Made by a program: the position numbers and the translations under genes. DNA of 64,000 nucleotides from Cryptomeria japonica (Eukaryota; Streptophyta; Pinopsida; Cupressales; Cupressaceae), in contig NC_081412.1 in assembly GCF_030272615.1 (NCBI RefSeq), forward strand, positions 670,682,852 to 670,746,851, given 5' to 3'. How positions within the stretch are numbered: position 1 is the first letter of the stretch; each line of letters begins with the position of its first letter. Below are positions 1-11,599 of this stretch, in pieces. The notes under the pieces are model-generated. The model was not told where the DNA came from. It did no database searches and was given only the letters and a program-made list of their open reading frames with translations.

Positions 1-2159
1 CCCCTCCAAAGCAATAGTAGCATACAAACACTAGTAAAAATATTTCTTAGAAATACAATAAAGAAAACAATAGATGCCCTCTCATACAGTTCATATTCAT
101 TTCCTTAAGATTAAACAAACTTTTGTTCAAATAAGGAAGCAACTGTGGTATCATATTAAAGGTATACAATAAATAATACATGTGTAGTAGCTGAAAGTAA
201 CTTCAACATGCTTCCCCAAGCTTGAAATACAAATTCATAGAACTGCACAACTATTACATAAGTTTTCACTTTCTGGCTTTTCAACTTTCAAATATCTGAA
301 CGTAATAACTTATGCTTTTGAGGTTTTGCAGGAAACATACAGGTTGTGATTTTCACATTGCCATACTAGACTACATTGAAACTGCACTACTTTGAAAGGT
401 TACTTCTATGGATTTACTACTAAAACCAATCTGTGTACATTGTGATTACCAACACTTCATATTCTCCAAAGCAAAAGAACATGTATATTGGTATTATCTT
501 TCATTTTTTCATTCTTTGTAGGTATCCAAGATTCATTGGCATGTGCAAATCATGACTCTTGGTATGATATTGGTCATGTATCAGACCTAGTGCATCATCG
601 AGGGCATATTTGAAGTTGTAAGTGCAAGATAGACCCCCTTGGTGTTTGGAGGAAGTTAGTGAGGGGTGTAGAGGGTTAGTGTAGACCCTTTACAAGCTAT
701 TGTGGCCCTTGGGTAGGGAAAATCATCAAGAACTTTATGACTGTCCCTAGATAGTGTGTGGCTGTCCTAGTGAACAAATGAAGACTGAGTTTTTGGGAGT
801 ATGATGAAATGAATAATCTTATTATGTGGTGGAAATCTGAGACAGGGTTGTAGTGATACTTGGAAACTTTTAAAGGGGTTTGGAGGCCCTAATAAGTGGA
901 AACAAATCATATCTTGTGGATTGTCCTAAGTGACTTGGTTGTCACAATCATTGTTGTCAATCATCTATCAATTCTCCCAACACTATTATACAACCCTCAT
1001 GCACTGCCATACATTCTCAAAATAATGTTACACAACCTTCACTAGAATTTTTCACTTGAGAAGATCTCTCACCAATGAATTTAGGGATTCTTGGACTATT
1101 AAGGTTTAACAATTTTTTGATAGTTTTTGAAAGCAATTCCTACAATCCTTTGTGTAGAAACAACAACGTTCTATAAGTCCATGCATCAATGAGAGAGGTT
1201 TAGGATTTTCATTTCACAACATGATTGATAGAGATACCAAGAATGAAATTGCAAGGAAGATCTAATATTTATGAATGAAATTACAAATCAATCTAAGTTA
1301 CATGTTTGATATCTTACTTATATCATGGCAACATAAAATGTATATATGCACTCAACATACCTCTTTGCTTGTTTATCCCTTGGTCAAGGTCGCATACCCC
1401 CTTACACTTGAATATTGTTTCCACCCTCATGATTACTTGAAGTCCATTCTCAAATCACACTAAATGACAATAGTTAGTACAAAATAGTGACCATAGCCAA
1501 GGAAGCCCAAATTTACTCATACTCAACATAATAAGAAATTTATAAATTATCTGGACCATTATTCATAACATAACCTCTTTTTCACATCATGGAAGGCCAA
1601 AATTACAAGGATCATGCTTCTTCGAAGGAGCCATTGTTCAGAGCCACTAAACTATCAACAAGAGTAGAAGCTATTAGGCTCATATCATTTTAGGACATAT
1701 AAAGAGTTGAATCAGAAGTGAGATCATGAAGCATACAATATAGAGGTATTCATGGAATAGATATCTGAAAACATCTCATTCATGAAGTAACAAAATGCTA
1801 AAGAAAATGACAAGTAATAAAAAAACTTACAAGGACGAGGCATATTCATAACTTTTGCAGTCCTGCCTTGGATATCAACACTAGAAGCAACTCATATTGT
1901 TCGTGTATAGACAAGACAATATGGGAGTTCATTATACCCAGCAAATTGTGGTGTTGTTGTTCGAGTTGGCTCTGTTGGACCCTACAATTAAGATTCAATA
2001 TACATTATTCAATAAGATTAACTGTGCAACATAATGAAATATTGAAAAGTGTGTTATCTTGTTGAGCTTCGCTTGGTTTAGAGAATAGTTTAATATTCTC
2101 TACTTAACAGGGCCAACCATATGAAGGTGGAAGCTCATTTGGCCCCTCCCCCCCTAACA
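1..2159. other. Gene-free stretch
   Basis: No open frame, splice-flanked exon, RNA gene or clear repeat could be supported on either strand. The short frames here have no recognisable domain and are spread over AT-rich sequence. The right part lies just beyond the last exon of the CACTA-like element, so one terminus of that element may lie here, but I could not find a convincing CACTA terminal repeat. Confidence 0.5.
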
Positions 2160-2400
2160 TCACTCTAAATTCCCCATTAACATCTTATAACATTCATTCA
2201 TTCATTCTTTCTACCATTAATTAATAAAATATAGCATTCATTCATTAATATCACATAATGTTCATTAACATATAACATTGATTAATATTAATTAACATGC
2301 AACATTCATCAATATTAATTAACACATATCATCCATAACCATTAATTAGCACATAATTACATTCACTAACACATAAAAAATCAGTCATTATCAAATATGT
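2160..2400. repeat. AT-rich degenerate tandem repeat
   Basis: Imperfect reiterations of a short unit built on CATTCATTAATAT and ATTAATTAACACATA fill this interval. It sits directly after the last TnpA-like exon. Subterminal short repeats are typical of CACTA elements, so this could be subterminal element sequence; that is inference. Confidence 0.45.
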
Positions 2401-2411
2401 TAGATTAAAAT

Positions 2412-5340
2412 CATTTATTTTTTTGTTTTTTCTTTGAAGCTATGAAAAGACTAAGTGGAACATCAGTTTCTTCATCATTTCCCCCCTCTGCAGATGTTCC
2501 ATCAACTGCTTGTGATCTCGATGTATGCCTAGTCCTATACTAAGGATGAGGACATTGAAGCGAAGGGGGGTCCTCTGCAATAACAAAGAAATGGGTTAAA
2601 TTCAAAAAAATAAATTATTATTGTTACAAGTATTTCATTAATTTAGAGAACATAACTGTTACTCTCTTTACCTGATGGGGCCACATCATTTTGTGTAGCC
2701 TCAACCTCAACATGTTGAACACCCTCTAGATCATCTGGAGTTGAAATGCTAAAGGTTACATTAATGCGGAACACCAATTGCAATTATATTTGTTTAAAGG
2801 AATAACAGTGGTCCTCTTTACCTGAGTGGCGAACATCATGTTCCTGATGTTGTGTACCCAGATCATACTCCACTTGGTCACCATTGACTACATGCTCTAA
2901 AATATTAATAGAAATGGTTACATTAATTACTACTCTAATTAAAAATTAAGATGTTTAATTGTATTAATAGATAAATAAATAAATTTGAATAGCAAATGAA
3001 TACCTCCACTACTAGGATGCACATCCAGACCTTCATGCGTAGGTGGTGTTTCATGATTAACAGACTGCATTCCAATGTCATGCACATTGTTATCATTGCT
3101 TGCTTATTTAAAACAAATATAGTCGCTTTATGTTCGAACTCAACATCAATTAGATTATTGGTAAAGTATTCAATTTGAAATAATTTCCACTTAGCATATT
3201 TACCTGTGTGATGGATGCACTCGAATGTTGTGCATGCCCACTCAATTCTCATAGCCGATCAGCCACGGCTGAATAGCCTTATGGGTAGGCAATTCTCTTG
3301 TCATCTTCTGTGGGTGCTCTATTGAATTCAGAGCCTTGCATTTTTGCTTGGTACCATGAATTTTGCTTGCATTGTTTCATAAAAAGAAAAAACATTTGCA
3401 ATTTACTAATATTTTGATGCAATATTTTGTTTACATGAGATACTCACAATTCATGCAGCAAGTTTCATATAACCACCAGAGCCGAGTTTGTGTTGCCCGT
3501 GCTTTTCTTGTCTTGCCTTGGTTGCCATTGACGTGTCACTCAGTCTATAAAAAGTTTGGAATATGTTAGATTATATAAATATAAAGAGCAATTAAATAAT
3601 TACATTCTTAATAGTATCTTGTACCTTCTTTTGGTGTCTGGTGGTGTATTTCCTTTTTTCCTTTCAATTCTCTCCTTGGCATCCAAAATCAGGTCCTTCC
3701 ACTCCCTCTTTGGAATCATGGGGGGATGCTCATACTTTAGGTTCCTCTCTAAATGGATCCTGTATTGGTCCCTCACATACTTTAGATATGTGCCAGCTTT
3801 TTCAAGGAGCTTGGTTTTGTCAAAGGTGTCATTTCCAAACCACTCAACCATTTGGTTTGTCAAATCATCTTTTAACCTTTTTTCTTGGTCATTCCACCTT
3901 TTAAAGCAAAAACAAACCTGTTAGATTCAGAAATGAACTGAAGCTACATTTATTACACTTCAAGAAATGGATCAAAGGAAAACTATTCTAGCAATGATAT
4001 GAAATCAAAATAGTGGATTAGGGTTAGTTCACATATGATGTACCACCTTTTATGTATGGTGGGCCCAAATATCTGCAATGCAATGTCACTAAGATGTTTA
4101 TAGAAAATATCATTGCCTGCAAAAAATTCATGGGATCATTAGTCCAAAATGAGTGATCATAAAGTAAATTACAATTAGAGTATATATAATAATAATTTTA
4201 AAGTACCTGGAACCTTTTCTATATTTAAGGGAATCATTTCTTCGTCGCTCACCACCAATGTGGCCTACAACATTCCCATACTAGTAATACGAGAAGATCT
4301 AGGAAATGATGGTATGTTATCAGTAGTAGTCACCTCTAGCACATCCTCATGTGCTTCTCCTCCTACAAAAAATGAATCCACTATGAAATGACATTAGAAT
4401 TCAAGAAAGAACGCTTGAAGGGAAATAAACACATAACAGAAGATAGAGAAAAAGAGGGATCTACCAACAGTGGGCGGGCCAATATGACATGTAGTAGAGG
4501 ATATCTGCATGCTACGTGTTGCCGACATTGTAGTCGACAATACAGGTGAGGGTAACCTCTGATGAGGCGGTGACGACATTTGCACAAGAACATTGACAAC
4601 ACCTAAAGAATAATACATTAAATATACCAAACATTAAATATATGAAAAGTGAAAGAATTGTAAACAAGGATGAACCTTTATTTTGAAAATTGGCAGTATC
4701 AAGTATGATGTGTTTTGGGTACTCAGAGTGATAAGCCAAGAAAGCAATAATACAAGAAAATTGTCATCACCTAAAGGACCTGCAACACCCTGATCATGGC
4801 AACAACTTTCACGAGGGCGGATAAATTGCTATAAAAACAATACACACATATTTTAGTTAATGACATAAAAGAGAATAAAATATAAACCATTATTAAACTT
4901 TTGTTATAATTAAAGCTTTCATTATTGCTTACTTGCAAGTTTTCTATTGTTTGAATCAATAATTCCACCCTCTCTCATATCTCATCAGTAATAGGATTCA
5001 CTTGTGCCAAAGCAACAATCTCTTTAGTAATTTTTCTAAGAGGCTTTTTTATGAATTCCATATGGTGTGTCGAATCTTTAGGGTCATCATCGCTTAACCC
5101 TATTGATTCCACATCCCTAGAGAGGTGCTCAAGTACTGCAACTCCCTTTCCCTTTCCTCGAACATCCGTCTGTGTGAAGAATATCATTAACAATTACAAA
5201 ATTAGTCTAAATCACTAAAAAAAAGAACATAATAATGTAACAGTTTGCTTCTATCTAATTTGTACAATTACAATGAGGTTTACCTACTCGGTAGAAGTGT
5301 CACAACCTACATCCTTGTCTACGATATGTGATGGATCCAT
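2412..5340 (-). pseudogene. TnpA-like CACTA gene with Transposase_24-type domain, multi-exon, broken
   Basis: This reads as a gene of about ten short exons starting at ATG 5340-5338 (MDPSHIVDKDVG) and ending in a lysine-rich tail near 2412. Exon 1 (5340-5284) and exon 2 (5169-4933) are phase 0 with GT/AG borders; later introns shift to phase 1. The diagnostic part is exons at about 4130-3600: FGPTIHKRW, then WNDQEKRLKDDL, VRDQYRIHLERN, and HPPMIPKREWKDLI with RIERKKGN. This matches the plant Ptta/En/Spm transposase pattern (Pro-x-x-Trp-x-x-Leu followed by a Lys/Asn-rich stretch). The following exon has KHGQHKLGSGGYMKLAA, also typical of this family. Below 3360 come small exons with acidic, His-rich sequence. 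Broken by TAG at 5284, 4265 and 2540, TGA at 4975, 3451 and 3249, and TAA at 3279. In the family this protein binds subterminal repeats; no function is likely here. Confidence 0.75.
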
Positions 5341-5453
5341 GTCGCCCTGTGACAAAGAAAAAATATAAAAAACGTTAGCAAAATTAAACCAATAGACTTA
5401 GCAAAAAAACTTCATAATAAAATGGTATATTGGATTCATTAATTGGAGGTTGG

Positions 5454-6210
5454 TTAATTTAAATGGTATATAGTATGTACCACCCCAATGATATTAACTT
5501 TGTTTGTATCTATACGATTCAAACTGTAATCGATTAGAAGCTCTTCGCCTGCACTTATTGATTTTATTGCACATACAAATACACGATTTCCCTCACACAC
5601 CTCAAATATGCAATTGGGTTGTTTATTAGTTGACCCAGGTTGCGTACTATTTATAAAACCTACAATATTGCCTGTTGCCTTTGGTCGACCATCAATGTAT
5701 ACAGCCACTCATTTACTTTGATCATTATCTTTCTGTTGTATATAATTTGTAGACAGTGCATACCTACACATACTTTTTTATATTTAACAATTTGCATCCA
5801 ATTATTGTAATTCTAACAAGGTCCAACAAACTCCATCAATTCAGCAACTTTATTGTAACATACCTTTATGTCATCCATGGAAAATAAGCATAAACCATGT
5901 AACGACGAAGGTGTTATGCGATATATACTATCGTTCACACAAAAATTGGTGTTTATTGGAGGAAGTTCCTTGGGCACCCATACCACAATGGCACCTCAAT
6001 GTCACCTTTGGTCTCATCATCATAAGAACATGACCCCCCTTGAGCAAGGAAAAATTTCATGCATTTATTGAATCTTCTTCTAATCTTTTGACCTCTTGTT
6101 GATCTCCCTATTGTAGACCTACTACATGTGTCACTTTCATTTTCTATTCCTGCATTTTCCTCACTTGATGAAGATAGATCTAACAAATACCTATTTGGGG
6201 GTACCTGCAC
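5454..6210 (-). pseudogene. SET-domain (lysine methyltransferase-like) frame inside the CACTA element, broken
   Basis: Between the two transposase genes, in the same orientation, lies a nearly full-length SET domain. The N-terminal part reads ITPSSLHGLCLFSMDDIK (SET entry motif, normally SxxHGxGLF). After TELM-like AELMEFVGPC comes YALSTNYIQQKDNDQSK, YIDGRPKATGNIVGFINS, then NKQPNCIFEV and ISAGEELLIDYSLNRID. The Asn-Ser...PNC stretch corresponds to the family's NHxxxPNC cofactor motif and the final Asp-Tyr to the catalytic-tyrosine motif. Upstream, 6210-6000 encodes a Ser/Glu and Arg-rich leader. Interruptions: frameshifts near 6000 and 5777, TAG near 5820, TGA near 5702. Known SET proteins methylate lysines; whether this one ever targeted histones cannot be told. 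It may be a captured host gene or a long-standing element gene. Confidence 0.75.
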
Positions 6211-7256
6211 TCCATGAAATGAGAGAGTTAATTGGTAATGAGAGAGAAATTTTGCAAATGAGGGTAATGTTGATGAAGAAGTTGGCCCTAAAGTTGATTT
6301 TGGGATTAAAATTGGAATAAGTCCAATTGCGGCCTCAAGTATTGATAACTGTATTAGATTTACTGCTAATGTCGAGGTTTGAAAAACTGAGGAAGTTTGT
6401 TTTCCAAGTAATTTTAAAAAAATAAACTGTTTCTATAGGGTGTATTGACTAGTTATACCTGTCCATCCATGAGATTGTGTAGGATCCTCATCAAAGGGGT
6501 TCAGGGTCTTGTAAAATCTAATTCAATTATCTTATGTTAGCTAAAAATTACATGGTACACAACATGAACTTTGTAGACAAAAGGAGTATTAAATAATAAA
6601 AAAGATGTTGTCATCAAAATAATTGTAAATTTTTTAATTCCTTACCTTTACTTTATGTAGACTATGCAGGATCCTCAACTAAATGGTTGATGATGTTTGT
6701 AGTCAACAATCTATTCCCACCAAGGGTGACAACATCACACAGGGACTATACCTAAAATCAACACCATCAATTGAGCATCATAAACAATAAATACATACAT
6801 ATCATAAGCATCATAAGCATCACATGATGTGTCATCATATATGTAATTGAGCATCACAATTAGCATCACATATGTGTCATCATAAACATGTAAGCCATCA
6901 CATATGTATCATAAATCACCATCCATCACATAGGTAATAAACAATCCACATTCTATAAATAAACACAAAGTTCAAAAAATGTCACATGCATCATCATAAA
7001 CAAGTGATCCATCACATATGTATTTTAAATCAACATCCATCACATAGCTAATAAACAATCCAATTTCCATAAATAAACACAATTTAAAAAATGTCACATA
7101 AATAGTCACTCTCCCTATCTCCATCTCCATATTAAAAGGTGCATCATGATGTAATGGCATTAGAATTCAAAACATAATGAATTAATTATGTAAAAAAAAT
7201 TCTATCAAGAAGTCAATAGTAAATAGATAATATACTAATCGCATACCTCATACATT
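6210..7256. other. Spacer between tnp2 and SET frame, with 114-bp tandem duplication
   Basis: No coding exon could be supported. From about 6880 to 7100 two diverged copies of a 114-bp unit follow each other; the shared block TAATAAACAATCC begins at 6935 and again at 7049. Multiple ATCACATATG motifs recur. The interval separates the last tnp2 exon from the SET frame. Confidence 0.6.
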
Positions 7257-7283
7257 TTATTCATCATCATGAACATCAAGGTC

Positions 7284-7380
<97 letters not shown>

Positions 7381-7445
7381 ACGTCTTTGCCATCATCATC
7401 ACCATCATCACCATCACCATCACCACCACCACCATCAGCATCACC

Positions 7446-7529
<84 letters not shown>

Positions 7530-7550
7530 TTCTTCTTCTTCTTCTTCTTC

Positions 7551-7582
<32 letters not shown>

Positions 7583-10500
7583 TGAGAAACTGTCGATCGT
7601 GATCATCATCCACTTCATCTTCTACTTCTTCGGTATCTTCTTCTTCCATCACATTATACTTTATCAGCCTTCCTCTTGGATCATGTCTAACAACAAATGA
7701 CCAACCCAGTTTATGTGGAGCCTCTGAGTAAAATACTTGCTCACATTGGCTTGGAAGAACATAGGGCTCATCCCCAATTGGTTCAAATGACCTTGTATTT
7801 AGCATTGTAAAACCATTATCATGTTCAATAACAGTTCTATCAGGATCATTTTTATTCAATCGTAGCCTGTACCATTTGATGATGAACAAAACTAATTTGA
7901 AGGAATTAAAGTCACACTCAAGTATATCATCCAAAATGCCATAGTATCGATTTTGAGACTGTTGAGGATGTATGTCATTTCTCGATGAAATATTTGTCAC
8001 CTCAAAGACTGCAGTGATGCCAGAATCACAAGTTTTCTTCGTGTCATCCAACTTTTTTATGCAAAATTTATGACCATTGTAGCACATAGCGTTGTGGTGT
8101 TTGACCTGTGATATGTCAAACATGTAAAATTTATTGCATTGTGAGTTGATAAACATATGGGTGATTAATAAATTTATACGTACATGTTTATCTCTTAAAC
8201 CATATGCCAAATCAATTTCCCTTTGCATAACATTGGAATATCGATTACGATGAGCTTCTTTAACCAATGAAGCCACACCTTCCCATGTTAACGTGCATCC
8301 AGAATGTTGACAACGTTCAATCCATACCATCATACAATCAAGATTGTTTGCAATATACAAATGTAGTGCATCCCACTCTCGACCAACTGTACAAAAAATA
8401 AATACACGTCTTACAACCGATTTATTTTGAAGATTAAGAATTAATTAACTATAATAACATCTCATAATTACCTCTCACTTTCCTCAATCTACCTTTCACC
8501 ATCAAGTACTCCCCTTCAAATTTGTTAATGGGGTTGGGATCCCAAATGCGATCCACGTGGATCTTTGCTGCAAACTTAGGAAGATATTCAGAAATGTACA
8601 CCATAGTTTGGTATACCATATATCCCTCCACCATAGAACCCTTAGGATGTGCTCTTTGTCAAACCAAAGCCTTCAAATATCTCAAGTGCCTCTTAACCAT
8701 CCACATTGACCTAGAGTGTACAAGTCTAGACAATTCAACCTCCTCAACTTGGTGTATGAGGTAGTGTTCTTGTGCATTGAACAAAGCTGGAGGTAGACAC
8801 TTATGCATTTCACACATTAAATGAGAAATTTTTCTCTTCCAATATTTTATATCATCTTTATAGATTTCTTTACATGACAACCACCTACAAGATATTCAAG
8901 ACGCAAAAAAATATATTACATAACATGTAAAACAAATAGCAAATATAATATCTATACAACGAACTGAACAAATATCACTACTTACCTCATGTATTTTCCA
9001 AGATCATATATGACTTGCTTGACATTATTGTCAAAGTCATCTAGGAGAGATAGAGGTAGAACGTACTACAACAATTATAAAATTATCTTTTCATTTTTTT
9101 TGTAACATAATACAATAAAAAGTACACGTATGCGCAGTACTTAAATACATACTAAAAACACAAGAACATGAATTACCTTAATGAAGATATGTCAATCATG
9201 CATTTTCATCCCTGGCCCAAATTCACTTTTCTTTGATATGAGATTGTTTATGTTCACAGCAAATCCTGTGGGAAATCAAATTTTTCGTATGACTTCTTTT
9301 ATAGCATTGCTTTGATGGTCCATTAATAACCAAGGAAGCTCACTTAGATTAATCTGGTCTCCATGGCTATTTGATTGAATGACATTTATCATTGCATGAT
9401 TGGAATCCTGAATGTCACTACATATTTTGACATTTGTTTCTTTGTCACGCCTTCCATCCAATATTTTCCATAATGTCTCTGTTATATTCTTTCCAATATG
9501 CATACTATCAAACAAATGAACAATTTGTAACTTCTCGTAGTAGGGAAACCTACTAAATTGTCGGGGATAACTTTTTAGTCCCTTAGGAAGGTGGTCATTT
9601 ATGCCTTCACGATCTTCATGATCATCAATCACATCATCAGTAAACAAAACAAAATAGAAAAGATTTTTTATGACAAACCAATAGATGGAATGACATTACC
9701 TTGATGATTAATTCTATTATATTCCAACTTCCACAGGTGAGGTTTCATTCTTTGTGGCTTTGATGTATTCTCTTCTTTCCCATTGAAAAGATGTTTTTCA
9801 ATATTTTGATACTTATGATTTTTGTGGAGAAAGTGCCTATACTCATCAAACACTTGCTTTCCTAAACTTTTTGAATGACGAGATTTCATCTTTGGACCAC
9901 AAACAGGACATCCAAATTTTCCCTTTGTTTGAAGACCTACAAGATAATGTATAATTGGATTAAATATGATAATTTTTTGAATTATAATGTTCATGCACAA
10001 CTTAAACACTATAACATACCACAAAAATGTGTTAGCCCTGGGGCATCGTGTATTTTCCATAGAAGCATTGCATGGAATTGAAATTGTCTTTGTCCTATTG
10101 GTCTAGAGACGTCATACATAATGACACCATTCCATAACTCCAACAACTCGTTGATAAGAGGCTCAATATATACATTCATATCTTTAACTTGGTACTTACC
10201 TAATCGAATGAACAAAAACGTTACATAATTATTATGACCATTTTACTGTAATATTTATAATTAAATTTAGATGACTATATTTAAATGATAAAATACCTGG
10301 AACAATCATTGCCAAAATTATGTGCTCCCTCTTTATTGACATCCATGGAGGAATGTTATTGTTGATAACAAAACAGGCCACACTGAGTAAATAGATCTCA
10401 TCTCTCCAAATGGATTGACACCGTCCGCTGCCAATGAAAGCCTGAGATTACGAGGTTCTTCTTTAAAGTGTGGTAACTTTTCTTCTATGTCCATAAATGT

Positions 10501-11597
10501 TGAACCATCCGTAGGCATTCGAATAATTTCATCTCAACTTCTATTGCATGCATGGTAATACATAAATTGTGCCAAGCTAGTGCACTTGAATAATCGTTGC
10601 ATATGTGGAATAATGGGAATATAGCGAAGAACCTTGCGAGGAACCCTTTTTGTTATTTGATCTATTCGATATATATTGATATGACATTTAGGGCATTCAG
10701 TTTGAAATTAGTGTTGTTTGTGATATATAATATGGTCATTGGGACAAGCATCTATTGCTTGATACTCCATTCCAATATCTTTCATAATGGTAGATAATTC
10801 TCGGTACGAGCGAGGTAGAATATTTGATGGTGGTAACAAAAACTCACCTATCAATCTATAGCAAAAAAATATAATTTGTTAATATAAAGAATATTAATGG
10901 TACAACATGATTCACAATTTATTATGACATATATGACATACCTTAACATATGTGACATTGTTATGTTGGATAAACTATTCATAACCTTCAAGTTCACCAA
11001 CAACAATACATCGGAGAGAAGAGTTGTCTGCGAACCTTCATAAAGGGCCTCAAATACCTTCTCAAGTAGAGGGACATCATGAACAACATCAAGGTCATCT
11101 TCATCATCATGATCAATTGTGCGAGTACTAAATGTGTCATGGATCAATGTATTTATACCATCATCTTCAATTGTGTTTTTTGGCTCATGATCATCATCTT
11201 CCATGGGATCATTATCTTCAGCTTCGATATTCACACCTCCATGTTCGTCCACTTTGAAAACCATATTCTCCGGGTTATGTTGATCATACCATGTGCTCCA
11301 AGGTGCTTGACCTATATAAAATTGATAAACATAAATAAACTATGATCATGATCTCATCATCACGTGATTTATTATGTATCTAAATTGTTAAAACGATATA
11401 ATGAAAAACTTACCAATGGATGATAATCATGTCCACCTACAATGTTTCTTCGCTATTTTGATTAGAAGTCTTCTAGTCTTTAACCCCTTACAAATTTTGC
11501 AGGGACAATAACATTTTCCATCACCTTTTATTTTCAAGTTAGATCACAATCTAGAAATTGTCTCCTTATTTTGTTGTTCGTTGATATTGTCTGACAT
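7257..11597 (-). pseudogene. tnp2 (TnpD-like) CACTA transposase, multi-exon, broken
   Basis: Starts at ATG 11597 (MSDNINEQQNKETISRL) with the Cys motif CYCPCKICKG of the transposase-associated domain. Then come an acidic exon (11264-10900) with EALYEGSQTTLL, and the Transposase_21 core: ACPNDHIIYHKQH, ECPKCHINIYRI, KVLRYIPIIPHMQRLFKC (10850-10560), RNLRLSLAADGVNPFGEM (about 10420), NNNIPPWMSIKREHI, ELWNGVIMYDV and LLWKIHDAPG (10210-10010), KFGCPVCGPKMKSRHSKSL (about 9900) and FDSMHIGKNITETLWKIL (about 9510). DUF4218 follows (8880-8659: LPPALFNAQEHYLIHQVEEV), then DUF4216 (YYGILDDILECDF, PYVLPSQCEQVFYSE). The C-terminus is a long aspartate tract from an ATC repeat. Broken by TGA near 11545, 11425, 10535 and 9197, TAA at 10708, and a frameshift near 10378. 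This family catalyses cut-and-paste transposition. Confidence 0.9.
7276..7600. repeat. (ATC)n trinucleotide array in tnp2 3' exon
   Basis: More than 100 consecutive CAT/ATC triplets, interrupted by short CCA and TCT variants. In the tnp2 frame on the minus strand they read as runs of Asp with short Gly and Glu patches. The long Met, Ile and Ser runs in other frames are artefacts of the same repeat. Confidence 0.95.
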
Positions 11598-11599
11598 GG

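Larger units (their letters stand above)
2412..11597 (-). mobile_element. Decayed CACTA (En/Spm) transposon, coding core
   Basis: Two transposon genes of the En/Spm type lie head to tail on the minus strand with a SET-domain frame between them: tnp2 (11597-7257), SET (about 6210-5454) and a TnpA-like gene (5340-2412). The two-gene TnpD/TnpA arrangement is the known architecture of plant CACTA elements. Coordinates give only the coding core: I searched both flanks for CACTA...TAGTG termini and found none I trust. Every gene carries nonsense codons and frameshifts, so the copy is not autonomous. Splice donors and acceptors remain largely readable, which implies moderate age. Confidence 0.85.

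Noticed and set aside
7269-7700. Long frames of polyisoleucine, polyserine or polymethionine
   Set aside because: All are alternate-frame readings of the ATC microsatellite; only the tnp2 frame on the minus strand connects to real domains.
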